Shown one piece after another: positions 1 through 11,217 of a stretch of DNA of 64,000 nucleotides; the stretch's first letter is position 1; every line of letters starts with the position of its first letter. Source of the stretch: Candidatus Altimarinota bacterium (lineage in GTDB: Bacteria > Patescibacteriota > Gracilibacteria > BD1-5 > UBA2023); NCBI GenBank assembly GCA_028689205.1, contig JAQTWP010000007.1, forward strand, positions 1 through 64,000, given 5' to 3'. The position numbers and the translations under genes were made by a program. Below the pieces are notes generated by a model that searched no databases, was not told where the DNA came from, and worked only from the letters and a program-made list of their open reading frames with translations.

Positions 1-593
1 GAATTAATTTTTGGAATATTATATATTTGTTCAATTTTTGCAATTCTAGAATCAAGAGGAATTCATATCTCAAAAGAAGCTTTTATAAATTCACCAAAAA
101 CAATTCTTGCAGCGTAGTGGAACATTTTTATTGCAAAAAGTATAGTCTTAGAATCTTTATCTTGTTTCATATTTTTTGCAAGAATATTTTGAAATTCAAC
201 TAAATTTTCATAAATATATCTTTCTTTTCAATTTATCTTTTCAAATAAAGTTTCTGTTTTATTGAGCCTCGGGATTTTCATATTTAGAATCCTTTTATTA
301 CCTTTTGAATTAGGTAAAAAAATATTAAAAAATTTAAGTAATTCATCAAAACTAAACTTATCTGAAAATTTATATTCCAGGGCAAAATTGCAGAATTCTT
401 CCCAATAATCTTCTCAAGTTCAAGAAAGTTGATATGAAACCAGAGAATTAGCAATAATTAATGGGAAAATATACTCTTTTGAGCTAATACGCGTAATTAG
501 ATTTTTAACTGCCAAAAATTGCCTGTCATTTTCTTCTATAATAATGGCATCTTTTAGCGAGTAAGCAGACAATATTTTTATTAATTCATTCAT
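1..593 (-). CDS. AGOG-like N-glycosylase/DNA lyase, 3' end cut by window edge
   Basis: Only the first ~197 residues are present; the gene runs off the left edge. The start is the ATG at 593, followed by an open frame with TGA read as Gly. Near the edge it reads DSKTILFAIKMFHYAAR, then EIGIPLDSRIAKI. This resembles the conserved core of the archaeal 8-oxoguanine glycosylase (AGOG) branch of the HhH glycosylases, where the Lys of a similar ..KT-(V/I)-F-A-x-KM.. block and the Asp of I-P-(I/L)-D-x-R form the catalytic pair. It would excise oxidised guanine and nick the abasic site. It is divergent from the 684 gene. Family assignment is from memory of the motif; another HhH glycosylase is possible. 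Confidence 0.6.
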
Positions 594-683
594 AGTTATT
601 TTTTATGAAAAAAGTATACTCATTTTTTGCCAAAATCTAGTTTTTATGATAAAATTAAACCGGTAAAAAAATAATAATCAAAA

Positions 684-2003
684 ATGAATACTTCTGAAAA
701 AAAACACATAACTTCTCCTGAAAAGAACTCGCATACCGAAAAACATAAAAAAACGAGATTATGGGAAAAATCAAAAAAAGCTGTCTTAGATAAAAAATGA
801 GATGTTCTTGTATCAAAAAAAATTATCAGAGATAAACTTGATGAATTGAAAATCATTTGATCTATAAGAATGCTAGAAGCCTGACTAGATACTCTTAATA
901 ATGCTATTAAAGAAGCTAATTCTTATTATAATAGTGATTCTGTTACATGAAAAATAGCCCAAGTACTTAATATTAATAAAGATATTTATCAGAAAATCTT
1001 CACTGACTCTATTATATCTTTATCTAATATTTATGATAAAGCCGATGCTATGTTTATAGCAAATAAGGATAGTATAAATGCTGTCGAAAGAGAAAAAATT
1101 ATTAGTTTATTTCATACTATAGATAGTGCGATAGAATCTATAAAGAATAACAAAGATCTAAAAAAGCTTGATAATGAAAGTTATATAAAAATATCTTCAT
1201 ATTATGGGAAAGAACAATATATTTCTAAAAATGAAAAAGATTATTTTCAGAATTATAAAAAACTTAATGATAATTTGGCAAAATGTTTATGAATAAATAT
1301 TGATATGTCAGAAAGTGTAATAGAAAGGGAATCTTGATATAATAAAACTGCTATTTCTCCAACTTGAGCAAGATGATATATGCAACTAACTTCCCAACCC
1401 TTCTCTGATATATTTTTTTCAAAAGAATGAAGATGAGATATGTATGTGCAATATTTTGCTAAGTTAGATTCTGAAACAGTAATTAATAATATTCCTGACA
1501 AAAGAATAAAAGAAACTATGTCTGAATTAAAAATATTATCACTATCAAATCCAATAGATAAATCAAAGTGGAATGCTCATATTTCTAATCTAAGACTATT
1601 AAGAAATGATCCATATGTAAATCTTATAATTTGAGATATATATTTGGCCGGACTTAAATGAACAGCAGATAATAAAAGCGATAAATCTCTTAACTTAGAA
1701 ATAAACAAGCTCAGTACAATATCAATTACGAGATTCAAATCAATGCTTGCCAAAAAATGAATTAATATTGATAATCCAAAATCTGTTATTACAAAACTTA
1801 TTCATGAATTGAAAGAAAAAAATTCTGATTGAAGTTATATAAATCCTGAATTAAGACAAGATTTTTATATTCTTTCAAAATATAATTGAGACGTGAAGAC
1901 TTTTTCTAAATGAAAAGCCCCAGAAAAAACTCATTATGCCGCTACAGTCTTGGCACAAATTATGATAAAACAAGATAATAACATAAGTAAACAAACTGCA
2001 TAA
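684..2003 (+). CDS. Lytic transglycosylase (SLT)-domain protein, first of a tandem pair
   Basis: 439 aa with UGA = Gly, from the first ATG to a TAA. After a Lys/Glu-rich N-terminus and a helical region, residues ~214-235 read ERESGYNKTAISPTGARGYM followed by QLT. This is the classical SLT signature: E(216)-S-x2-N, a Gly-Ala-x-Gly box and MQL. Family knowledge makes that Glu the catalytic residue cleaving the MurNAc-GlcNAc bond of peptidoglycan. No signal peptide is visible, which is odd for a wall hydrolase. The next gene, 12 nt downstream, has a second SLT-like core, so the two probably form one transcription unit. Phage-tail or secretion-type lytic domains would look the same. Confidence 0.75.
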
Positions 2004-2015
2004 TATTTTAGAAAT

Positions 2016-3449
2016 ATGGAAAAACTTAAAAGTCCAGATTGAGTAAAATCTCAAAAAATAAACGAATATACACTTCAAAGCTGACAATGAATGTATAGGG
2101 TTTTTGTGAATCTTTGATTACAAGACCCCAAATACAAAAATTCAATGAGACAAATACAAGAAGCACTAACCGAAAACAATGCAAATGTATGACTAATTTG
2201 ACTTAAAGAATGAGATAAATTCATTTTGGATAAAAATTTTGTACTGCATCTTGTAAGAAAAAATGAAAAAATATTCAACTTCCAATTACCTAACGAAGCA
2301 AAAACTAATTTTGACGAAAGTCTATTAAAAGAATTAACACAAACTAAAGAATTTATAAAAAATGAAAAAGAAGATATTACTAATTATTTGGTTACAGAAT
2401 ACCTAGTTTCCTGAGTATCAAAAAATAAAATTGAAGAAATTCTCAAGGAATTGAAAAAAAATAATACTGAATTAAAAAGTACTGATATTTTGAATTATAA
2501 AAACTGAGTATTTTTTATTACTAGGAATAATATATTAATTTTTTATCATGCAATCGATAAGGCCTCGGCAGTATTTTGAAAATATGATGAAGAAATAGTT
2601 AAATCAGATGATTTTGAAGATAATGACTTTGATGAAATAGAGAAGCAATTACAAGAACTTGTTATGAACTTTAGAAAACAAGAAATAGAGGAAAACAAGT
2701 GAAAAAGCAAAAAAAATGAAACCAAAAAACTACAAAAAACATCTAATAATAACGAAGTAAAAGAAAAAGTTAAAAAAGTAAAAGAAGTCTTAAAAACCAA
2801 AAAACAAACTAGTCTTTGAGAAGTAATTTCTGATTTTTATAAAATTTTATGAATAAAAAAAGTTACGGTAAATGAAATTAAGTCTCTTGTGTATTTTGAA
2901 TCTCATTTTGAGCAAAATAATGTTTCCTATACGTGAGCAAAATGACTTTTCCAAATAACAAGTTCTGCTAGAAATCAAGCAAATACTGTAGCTAAGACAA
3001 TTAATAATACAAAAATAAATTCCATCCTAAAAAAATCTTCAAATATCAAAAACCCCGTATATAATTCTCTTGTATGATTAGTTTATATAAGTTGGGTAGA
3101 AAATAATTTCTTAGAAGATGATCATAAATTAAGCTGAAAAAAAATAATAAATACTATAAGTAAAAATAGACTTCATTTTAAAAAGATTATCTGAAACTAC
3201 TTAGAGAAAAAGAATATTGAAATAGATGATACAAAATTCAATTCACTTATAAATAAGCTAAAAACAAATCCGCATATGATGGAAAAATTCTTGGTTTTCA
3301 GGAAATATAATGCTGATCATGGAATTAAGAATTGAGAGATATTTGAGCATCATAATTATTTCTGACTTGTAGTATTATATATTTCAGAATTCTGTAAGAC
3401 AGAAGTGAAAGAAAGAGAAATAATGGCTAAGATAGTTATAAAAAGATAA
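2016..3449 (+). CDS. Second SLT-domain protein of the tandem pair
   Basis: 477 aa. The N-terminus (residues 9-45) has a LysM-like look (YTLQSGQGMYRVF...) that is only suggestive. Residues ~120-270 are Lys/Glu-rich and probably helical or disordered. Around residue 293 a transglycosylase core appears: YFESHFEQNNVSYTGAKGLF then QIT, with Glu in the catalytic position and a GAKGLFQI box matching SLT GAxGxMQI. The C-terminal ~150 residues are helical. The start is the first ATG after the previous TAA, giving a 12-nt spacer typical of co-transcription. Probably a peptidoglycan lyase acting together with the upstream protein. Not recognised as a named gene. Confidence 0.7.
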
Positions 3450-3532
3450 AACTTATAAGTTACATTATTTGCATTTTAGTATAAATATAGTATAATACAC
3501 AAGTAATAATTTTAATTTTTATATAAACACAT

Positions 3533-4528
3533 ATATCAGTAAAAAATTCTACACCTGATAATAGTTCGCCAATAGGTTTTAGAAAAGTACAATTAAGTGA
3601 AAAGATACCACTAAGTTCAGCCTTGAAACTATGAGATTCTATTATAAAAGCAAGAAATGATGCTAAAAAACTAATTTGAGATATATTATGAGATTCAAGC
3701 GCTAATGAATTAGAAAAACTTGAAGAAGAATATAATCTTATAAATCATATTCAAAAATTAGAATCTAGTCTGAAATGAAAAAAGATTAAAGAACATACTG
3801 ATATTAAAACTTTAGATGATGGAAGCATAATATGAAGAGTAATGATTGGGGATTCATGGTTACCATTTGTTTGAGAAAAATTGATTTCTGAAATTAACTG
3901 AAAAACAATTTTAGACTGTGAAAAAATAAGTATTTTCCCTAATTGAAAAATCTGAGGAAAAGTTTGAATATGATCAAAATGGCAGATATTTATATGAGAT
4001 GAAATAATATCAGAAATATGTTGAATAACATTCGACGATTGTTCATTTATACACTCACAGCCAAACTGAAATCTGGCTTGAGTAATAAAGTCCAAAGGAA
4101 AAACTTATCTGTTTTCTGGAAATAATCTTATATCAGAAATAGGTTGAAAAAAGACAGAAGATTTCCATTATGTACACACGAATATAAAATGAGAATTAGT
4201 ATGAAGAGTTACTGTAGATTGATGAAAATGGCTACCATTTGTTTGAGATAAATTAATTACTGAAATCGGCTGAAAAAAAATTGATGGTTGTTATTACATA
4301 CATTCTCAGCCTAATTGAACATTAGCCTGAGCAGTAAGAACTGAATGAAAAAGATTGCCTTTTATCTGAGATGCAATCATAAGAGAAATCAATGGCCAAG
4401 AAATAACATGATGTAGTGATATAGATACAAATAATAACTGAAAACTAACATGAAAAGTTAAAATCAATTGAGAAGAATTTCATATCAATTGAGATGATAT
4501 TATTGAGATGATATTATCAAATTTGTAA
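3533..4528 (+). CDS. Gly-rich tandem-repeat protein with no clear start codon
   Basis: The frame is open from 3527 (after a TAA) to the TAA at 4526. The C-terminal two thirds consist of ~50-residue units built around (L)PFVG(E/D)KLI(S/T)EI(N/G)GK and S(Q)PNGxLAG, each rich in TGA-encoded Gly. The pattern of short beta-strand stretches resembles WG-type or beta-propeller repeats. No ATG occurs before codon ~100. Candidates are ATA 3533, GTA 3539 or TTG 3623. A promoter-like tataat (3491-3496) sits just upstream, so a start near 3533 gives a normal leader length. Function unknown. A perfect hairpin terminator follows. Confidence 0.55.
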
Positions 4529-4550
4529 TTTAAATAATTTCCATATAATA

Positions 4551-4578
4551 AAACCACTTTTTTGATAAGTGGTTTTTT
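4551..4578 (+). terminator. Rho-independent terminator
   Basis: An aaaccactt / aagtggttt stem is followed by a T-run, directly after the stop of the repeat-protein gene. Confidence 0.8.
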
Positions 4579-4652
4579 AGTACTTCGTTTTTGGGTTTTT
4601 GGAATAAAATTCAGTGATGAATGACTAACAATTCCCTATCAATTAAGTAAAA

Positions 4653-4770
4653 TGTCATAGTGAGCGCCTGTAGGAAGTACTCTTAGGGTGACTGTCGAAC
4701 TATAAAATCTTTAGATTTTTAATAATATAACTCTAACGAGTTAATTCTTCGACCATAGCTCAGAATGACA
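4653..4770. repeat. Dispersed palindromic repeat, copy 1
   Basis: A non-coding stretch flanked by near-inverted ends: gtcatagtgagc on the left and gctcagaatgac on the right. The ends match the gtcattctgag/ctcagaatgac termini of copies at 38685 and 41496. The interior has tcgaac...ttcgacc, also typical of the family. No open frame is visible. Confidence 0.55.
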
Positions 4771-4801
4771 AAAAACTTTATATTTTTAAACTTTTAACAT
4801 T

Positions 4802-6961
4802 ATGATTATTTGACTAAGTGATACTCAGATTCTGAGTCACAAACATTTTACTAAGACTTATAAAATAGCAGGAAAAAACCTAACTTTTGAAAGTGGAAAG
4901 CTAGCACTTCTTGCAGACTGAAGTGTTGTTATTAGCGATGAGGAAGGTAATTATCTTCTTACAACTGCTTGAATTAATGAAAAAATTAAGTCATGAACTG
5001 ACTTTTTCCCGATGACTTGTGAATATCAAGAAAAATATTATGCAGCTGGTAAGATAGGTGGTAATAGGTTTATGAAAAGAGAATCTCGTCCATCAGAAGT
5101 TGCAACTCTTAATTCTAGAATGATAGACAGGCCAATTCGCCCAATGTTCCCAAAATGAACAGTGAATGAAGTTCAGATAATCTCTACAATTCTTTCTTCT
5201 TCTGGACTAAGTGATTATGGATTTTATGGTATTACTTGAGCGTCTCTTGCACTTATGTTAAGTGGTTCTACAGAATTCACTTGACCAGTTTCTGGATGTA
5301 GAATTATTATGGATTCAGAGAATAATTTCAAATTCGATCCTACTTTTGAAGAATTATTAACTGCTCAATTAGATCTTACAATTGCTGGTACTCTTGATTC
5401 TATAACTATGGTAGAGTCTCAATGAAAAGAAGTTAGTGGAGATATAATTCTAAAAGCTTTTGAATTTGCTCATGCAATAATTAAAGAAATATGTAACGCT
5501 CAACTTGATTTCGTATCTAATTATTCTAAAGTTCATCCTCTTCCAGCTAAATCAAAATTAGTAGTAAAAAGTCTAAGTAAAGAATTATATTCAAAAATTG
5601 AAGGGTATGTTACTGAAGATAAAATGACTCCTCTATATTATGTATCAAAAACAGAATTCCATGAAGAAATGCATAATCTAAGTGAAGAAGTGAAACTTTG
5701 GTTATGATACAGCGAAGATACAGAAGAAATGACAATCTGAGAAATTGAAGAATGCGTATACAAAGCAATCAAAAAGCACATGAGAAAAAATGTTCTCTCT
5801 AATAAAACAAGACTTGATGGAAGAAAAACTGACCAAGTTAGACCTGTAAGATGAGAATTCGGTATCTTACCAAGAGTTCATGGAAGTGCTCTATTCCAAA
5901 GATGAATTACTCAAGCTCTTACTATAGCAACTCTAGGTTGACCTGGAGATATGCAATTAGTTGATGATATGTTCGAACAAACTTCAAAAAGATATATTCA
6001 TCATTACAATTTCCCTCCGTTTTCTGTTTGAGAAACAAAACCTCTAAGATGACCTACTAGACGTGATATAGGTCACGGTAGACTTGCAGAAAAAGCACTT
6101 GAACCAGTATTGCCTTCACTTGAAGAATTCCCATATTTTATACGTTGTGTATCAGAAATAACTACTTGTAATGGTTCTAGTTCTATGGCTTCTGTATGTG
6201 GATCTTCTATGTCACTAATGGACGCTTGAGTTCCAATCAAGAATATTGTTAGTTGAGTTGCTATGTGAATGATTTATGATGAAGAAAGTGGAAAATATGA
6301 AATATTGTCTGATATTCAGGCTCAAGAAGATTTCTTGTGAGATATGGATTTCAAAGTTGCAGGAACTTCTGCTTGATTCACAGCTCTTCAAATGGACTGT
6401 AAAATTAAATGACTTTCTATGGAAGTAGTTGGTAAAGTTCTAACTCAATCAAAAGAGGCATTAGAATATATCAAAACTGAAATGATTCGTGATTTATCTG
6501 AATCTAGAAAAGAACTTTCTCCTTATGCTCCGTTTATTGTAAGTTCAAGAATTGCTGTTGATAAAATTAGAGAAGTAATTGGAAAAGGTTGAGAAACTAT
6601 TCAAAAAATTTCAAAAGAATATGAAGTAAAAATTGATATAAGTGAAGATTGATTACTTTCTGTAACTGCAAAAAATCAAGTTCAATGAAAAGGTGCAATT
6701 GAATTCATAACAAAAATGTTAAAATGAATGGAAGTTGGAGATGCTGGTGAGTGAAAAGTTGCAAAAATTCTTGATTGAATCTGAGCAATAATTGACCTTG
6801 GTTCTGGTAAATCTTGAATGATTCATATTTCAAAAATTGCAAAAGAAAGAGTAACTAATATCTGAGATTACCTAAAAGAATGAGATATTGTAGAATACAA
6901 AGTAATAACTGTTGATAAAGAAAAAGGTAAAGTAGGTCTAGAAAGAATTATTAAGGAATAA
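4802..6961 (+). CDS. pnp: Polyribonucleotide nucleotidyltransferase (PNPase)
   Basis: 719 aa, the usual PNPase length. It performs phosphorolytic 3'-5' RNA decay as a trimer and is a core degradosome enzyme. Two RNase PH domains are seen: residues ~1-130 with [14 protein letters not shown] and [12 protein letters not shown], and ~340-540 with [12 protein letters not shown], the [12 protein letters not shown] block and the DFKVAGT(S)AGFTALQMD block. They are followed by a KH domain ([16 protein letters not shown], ~570) and an S1 domain (~640-719). Many Gly in these motifs are TGA, strong evidence for the recoding. The start is the first ATG after the palindromic repeat, and a terminator follows. 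Very secure. Confidence 0.97.
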
Positions 6962-6982
6962 TTTTTTATAAATAATTTACTT

Positions 6983-7023
6983 CAAAAAAACTCTAGGAAT
7001 AGATAAAATTCTTAGAGTTTTTT
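6983..7023 (+). terminator. Terminator after pnp
   Basis: A stem of aaaaactctaggaat with attcttagagttttt (one G:U) ends in a T-run. Confidence 0.75.
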
Positions 7024-7113
7024 ATTTCACTTTTTTAAAAAAATAAATAAAATACACGATATCCTAACTTTAAAATAATAAGTTAATTTTTATTTAATTT
7101 AAATTTACAAATT

Positions 7114-7479
7114 ATGGCCTTAGTAAATTCATTACAGGTTGGTCATGAGGAGAAATATCTTTGAATATTCCCTAAATCATGAATTATTCAATCTGTCCAT
7201 CAAGATAAAATGGAGGAATTTAAAAGAAGAACAAATGAGATTGAAACACTATGAGCAATATATAATACAATTGATTTGATTTTAGAATGAACTATTAAAT
7301 TAATTTGAGATGAATGAGTTATTATTAACGATATTTTTTATGATTTAGGAGCTCAGATTAATTTACTTTCGGAAGATTGAAAGAAAAAAGTTTCTCTTAA
7401 TATTGATTTTTATTATAATGACACAGCTCCAAATATCCAAAGACAGCTCACAGTTATGAGACATATATTAAAAAAATAA
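7114..7479 (+). CDS. Hypothetical protein, 121 aa
   Basis: A small mostly alpha/beta protein starting at ATG 7114 (MALVNSLQVGHEEK) and ending at TAA. Its Gly codons include several TGAs. It has no signal peptide and no membrane segment, and I do not recognise a motif. It sits between the pnp terminator and the TRM11-like gene (42 nt apart), so it may share a transcript with the latter. The length, start context and code-25 Gly positions support a real gene. Function unknown. Confidence 0.6.
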
Positions 7480-7521
7480 CTTTTATCCTTTTGTTGTAAT
7501 GATAATTTTAACCCCCAACTA

Positions 7522-8697
7522 ATGTTTGCATTTATCCTATGAAGAGAATTCCGTCTTAGTATAGCCGAAATTCATAATTTTTTCCCAAAATCTAATTGTC
7601 TTTTTGCTTCTCGCGAAATTGCCTTTTTTGACTCTATAACTTCTGAAGATATTATTTCTAATTTTCATAAAATAGGTTGAAGTATAAAAGTTATAGAAAT
7701 AATCAAGGAATTAAAAACCGAAAAAGAGTTCGCACCAGAAAGCATTAAATTAATAACTGAGAAAATAGAATACGCGACAGGTAAATTCTGTTACGGTCTA
7801 GCTCAATATTGATTAAGTTCGAATCTTTTTACAATTTGATTACAAATAAAAAAAGAATTAAAAAAAGAAAATATCACCAATACAAGATTGGTTAATAAAG
7901 ATTCCAATAATGTTAATGCTGCGGTTTATAAGAAAGAAAAGCTAGCTACTTCTTGAATTGAATTGAATTTAATTAAGGCAAGTGAAAGAACTTTTATAGG
8001 AAAAACCATTACTTATCAGGATGTAGATAATTATTCTAGCCGCGATTATGGTAAATCTAGAGATATGGATATCTGAATGCTTCCACCAAAATTAGCTCAA
8101 ATGATGATAAATCTTACCTGAAATCAAGGTAATGCAATTTATGATCCATTTTGCTGACTTGGGACAGTACTTATTGAAGCTCTTAATTCATGATACAAGA
8201 ATGTCTATGGAAGTGATCTTAATCCAAAAATGGTTGATGCCTCTAATAAAAATACTTATCTCTACGTAGAAAATGATACTAAAATTAATATCTTCGAAAA
8301 TGATTCAGCAAGAATTGAAAGGGTTAATTTCCTCAAATGAACTTCGAATATCTCTATAGTAACAGAATGATATCTTGGCTCAGTAATGACTAGATGACAT
8401 GTCACGGAAGAAAAAATCAAAGAAGAAAGAAAAAAACTATTATCAATATATAGCTGATTTTTCTCATGACTTAAAAAACTAGGTTACAAATGAACAATAG
8501 TTATATGCTTCCCTTTTTGGCAATTAAATGGTAAATACATTTATTTTGATGAAATCTACAAACTTATAAAAGAATCTGGATTTAAAACCAATAAACTTCT
8601 ACCAGAATGAATAGAATTCCAAGAAACAAGAAGTTGAAGCCTACTTTATCATAGACCCAATCAACAAGTCTGAAGAGAAGTTTTCAAACTGAATTAA
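7522..8697 (+). CDS. TRM11-like RNA (guanine-N2) methyltransferase
   Basis: 391 aa. The N-terminal region (MFAFILGREFRLSIAEI...) resembles the start of archaeal TRM11-type proteins. The Rossmann methyltransferase domain is unmistakable from residue ~180: SRDMDIGMLPPKLAQMM, then AIYDPFCGLGTVLIEAL (SAM motif I), then YGSDLNPKMVDA. A later TEGYLGSVMT block sits where the NPPY-like catalytic motif would be. By family it would methylate a guanine in tRNA, cytosolic, using SAM. It follows the 121-aa gene closely and is ended by a perfect bidirectional terminator. The exact RNA target cannot be told. Confidence 0.75.
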
Positions 8698-8700
8698 GAC

Positions 8701-8741
8701 AAACTAAAAAATAAACTGCAATTGCAGTTTATTTTTTAGTT
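8701..8741. terminator. Bidirectional terminator between convergent genes
   Basis: A near-perfect palindrome, aaactaaaaaataaactgca and its complement, with T-runs on both strands. It separates the plus-strand methylase from the minus-strand pilin-like gene. Confidence 0.85.
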
Positions 8742-8749
8742 TTATTCTT

Positions 8750-9160
8750 CTAGATAAATATCCAAGGAGCAATTGTATTAAGTATGAATCACATCATAAA
8801 AAGTACAATAAGTGAAATTATAACTCTTGTAAAAAGTTTCTTTGCATCATCTTTTTTTCATTCAATTGACATTCTTATTCCAGAGACAACAAGCATTAAT
8901 ACAGATACAAGAATTGCTATTAATGTTATGTATTTTATAAGCCAACTAAGCAAATCCATTACACTTCCAAATCAAGGTTTGATTGTACATTCATATTTTC
9001 TAGTTTCCAAAGGTTGATTATCAGCTCATGAACAAGTCATTCACGGTATTTTTTCAGTTACAACAACTTTAGTTCAGCCTGTTGTACTTTCAGCCGCGAA
9101 AACAAAACTTCCTTGTATTAATAAAACAAAACTTACAAATAATATTACTAATTTTTTCAT
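8750..9160 (-). CDS. VirB2/TrbC-like small membrane protein
   Basis: 136 aa. A signal peptide (MKKLVILFVSFVLLIQGSFVFA, cleavage near 23) is followed by a short Cys-containing periplasmic loop and two hydrophobic segments at ~66-90 and ~112-132, separated by a charged GKKDDAKKLFTR hinge. That architecture, with a conserved-looking SGIRM..G segment, matches type IV secretion pilin (VirB2/TrbC) families common in CPR genomes. Its neighbour upstream (9170-10087) has the same segment pair repeated, and PilT lies beyond. Likely part of a surface-appendage or DNA-uptake apparatus. The 9-nt gap to the upstream gene implies an operon. Confidence 0.65.
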
Positions 9161-9169
9161 AGTTATTTT

Positions 9170-10087
9170 TTATAATTTAAAACCAGATAAATCCTTCAGG
9201 AATGCATAACTTGCAAGAAGAATTATAACTGCAACAAAAGTATTTTTGATAATCATCATTCATTTTTTTGCTTTTGCTTCATCTCAAGCTGATGTAATAT
9301 AATAGAATCAACCCATAATAAGGAAAAATATTGCAATAGGTCAAGCAAAAAATATTCATAAATTCATAATTTGAGCAAAAATTCCTTGTCATCTAGGTAT
9401 ATCTCAACTATATACAACTCACATCCAAGCTTGTATTATTCCTATGAATACCAAACCATAAATTCAATTAAGAAAACGCGTTTTTGCTTTTTTCCTTTTT
9501 TCTTCATTTCAAGCCGATGATATAAGTCCAATTCATGCCATCATAAATTGCATAATAACAAGAGCAACAACTATTACTTTAATAAAATTAATAATTCCCA
9601 ACTCAACTGTAGCATGCCAATTATTAAAATTAATAAATAAATTAGAGTTTCATTCATCAATCTTTACAGCAGTAAAAGATGCATTTCTATCTGTTGCATC
9701 AGCTGAAACATTCTTTCAAGTGAAAACGTCATAGAGTGATCCTGGAATATTAATAAACAAAAATGCTACTAGAGTGTAATATATTTGCCTTTTTGCAGTC
9801 GTTAGTTTGTCTTCGGCTCACATTGCCATTATCATTTGGAATCCAAGATATACAAGATATACAAGAATTACTCAACTAAATATAACTTTTAATGTATGAA
9901 GTAAGTTCATAGATCAAGTTTGTATTTTTGCTAAAGCATTTCAGCCTCAAATTTCTCAATTAGATACTCATTTGATTTGATTAACATCTCAAATATCTTT
10001 ATTGTTTCACATATCGACCACTCAAGCGAAAGCGAAATTTATTCCCAAAAATAATGTTAGTAAGACTGAAATTAAAAGTTTTTTCAT
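9170..10087 (-). CDS. Multi-pass VirB2/TrbC-like membrane protein
   Basis: 305 aa. An N-terminal signal (MKKLLISVLLTLFLGINFAFA) is followed by about five hydrophobic segments. Two internal blocks resemble the downstream 136-aa protein: LVYLGFQMIMAMGAEDKLTTAKRQIYY and MMAGIGLISSAGNEEKRKKAKTR. The 'hydrophobic - Gly - charged hinge - hydrophobic' unit recurs again near the C-terminus (YYITSAGDEAKAKKWMI). Reads as a duplicated TrbC/VirB2-type unit. Together with the neighbour and PilT it suggests an envelope appendage. The exact role is inference. Confidence 0.6.
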
Positions 10088-10103
10088 AATTATTATATTA
10101 ATT

Positions 10104-10136
10104 TAAAAAAAATGTCAGCAAGTTTGCCGACATTTT
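10104..10136 (-). terminator. Terminator of the PilT gene
   Basis: On the minus strand the stem aaaatgtcggcaa / ttgctgacatttt ends in a T-run, just after the PilT stop. It separates pilT from the pilin-like pair. Confidence 0.75.
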
Positions 10137-10141
10137 ATTCT

Positions 10142-11197
10142 TTAATCTTCATTTGTAAAGTATCAAATATAATCTTCTTCTCTTACTATTCATTTATCTT
10201 TTAATTTTTCAGCAGAAGTTCTCATTCTAATCATTCATTCTTTGCTTCACATTTCAATATTATTATTAATTTGTACCAAATCTCAGCTTTTTATTAGGTT
10301 TTTTATTCAACTAGTAAGAAACATTAATTCATGAATACCTACTCTTCATCAACCAATTTTTGGAATAAGTCTTTGTGAAAGTACTCCAAGCATACTATCG
10401 GCAAGTCTTACTCTTACTTGAGCTTGGATATCAGAATTAAAAAATTGAATTACACGATTAATTGTCTCAACACTTCATGAAGTATGTAACGTAGAAAAAA
10501 CCAAATGCCCAGTTTCTGCAAGATTAATTGCAGCCTCAACAGTTTCTTTGTCACGCATTTCTCATACCATTACAATATCTGGATCTTCACGCATTGCCGC
10601 TCTTATAGCAGTTACAAAAGTTTCTGTATCTCTTCATACTTCTCTTTGAGAAAATATTGATTGTTTATCCGAGAAAATAAATTCTATTGGGTCTTCAATT
10701 GTTATTATATGTTCATCTCTTACTTCATTTATTTTATCTAGTATAGAAACCATTGTTGTTGATTTACCTGATCACGTTGGCCCTGTAATAAGAAATAATC
10801 ATTGTTTGGCTTGGATTATTTTTTCTAATCAAGGAGGCAATCCTAATTCTTCCATTTTTTTTGAATCTCTCTCAATTCTACGTAAAACAAAACCAAGTCT
10901 TCATAGCTTGAAATATCCATTTACACGAAAAGGTGTACCATCTTTAGCAACATAAGCAAAATCAGCATCGTGTTTTGAAAAAAAATTCTTAATTTTTTCT
11001 TGATCACCTTTGAATAGTTGATCAGTTAATTTTTCTAAGATTTCTCTTGTAAAAACTCACGCCTGTTTTGCTTTTCATAATTTACCATGAATACGAAAAG
11101 CGACATGATCTCACTCTGAAATATGAATATCAGAAGCACTATTATTAATTGCATATATAAGAAGTCACTCAATATTTATTTGTTCTTGGTAAGCCAT
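10142..11197 (-). CDS. pilT: PilT-family twitching-motility ATPase
   Basis: 351 aa, the normal PilT length. The N-terminal PAS-like part ([17 protein letters not shown]) is followed by Walker A GPTGSGKSTT near residue 140, the Asp box [22 protein letters not shown], Walker [14 protein letters not shown] and the His box [12 protein letters not shown]. By family it is a hexameric ATPase that depolymerises type IV pili. The start is ATG 11197, preceded by a perfect AAGGAGG ribosome site, unusually strong for this window. A second PilT paralogue is at 36317-37375. Confidence 0.93.
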
Positions 11198-11217
11198 ATT
11201 CCTCCTTTATTTATATA

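Noticed and set aside
644-856. Minus-strand frame over the SLT gene start
   Set aside because: Shadow of the real plus-strand gene; no Gly-TGA pattern and poor composition.
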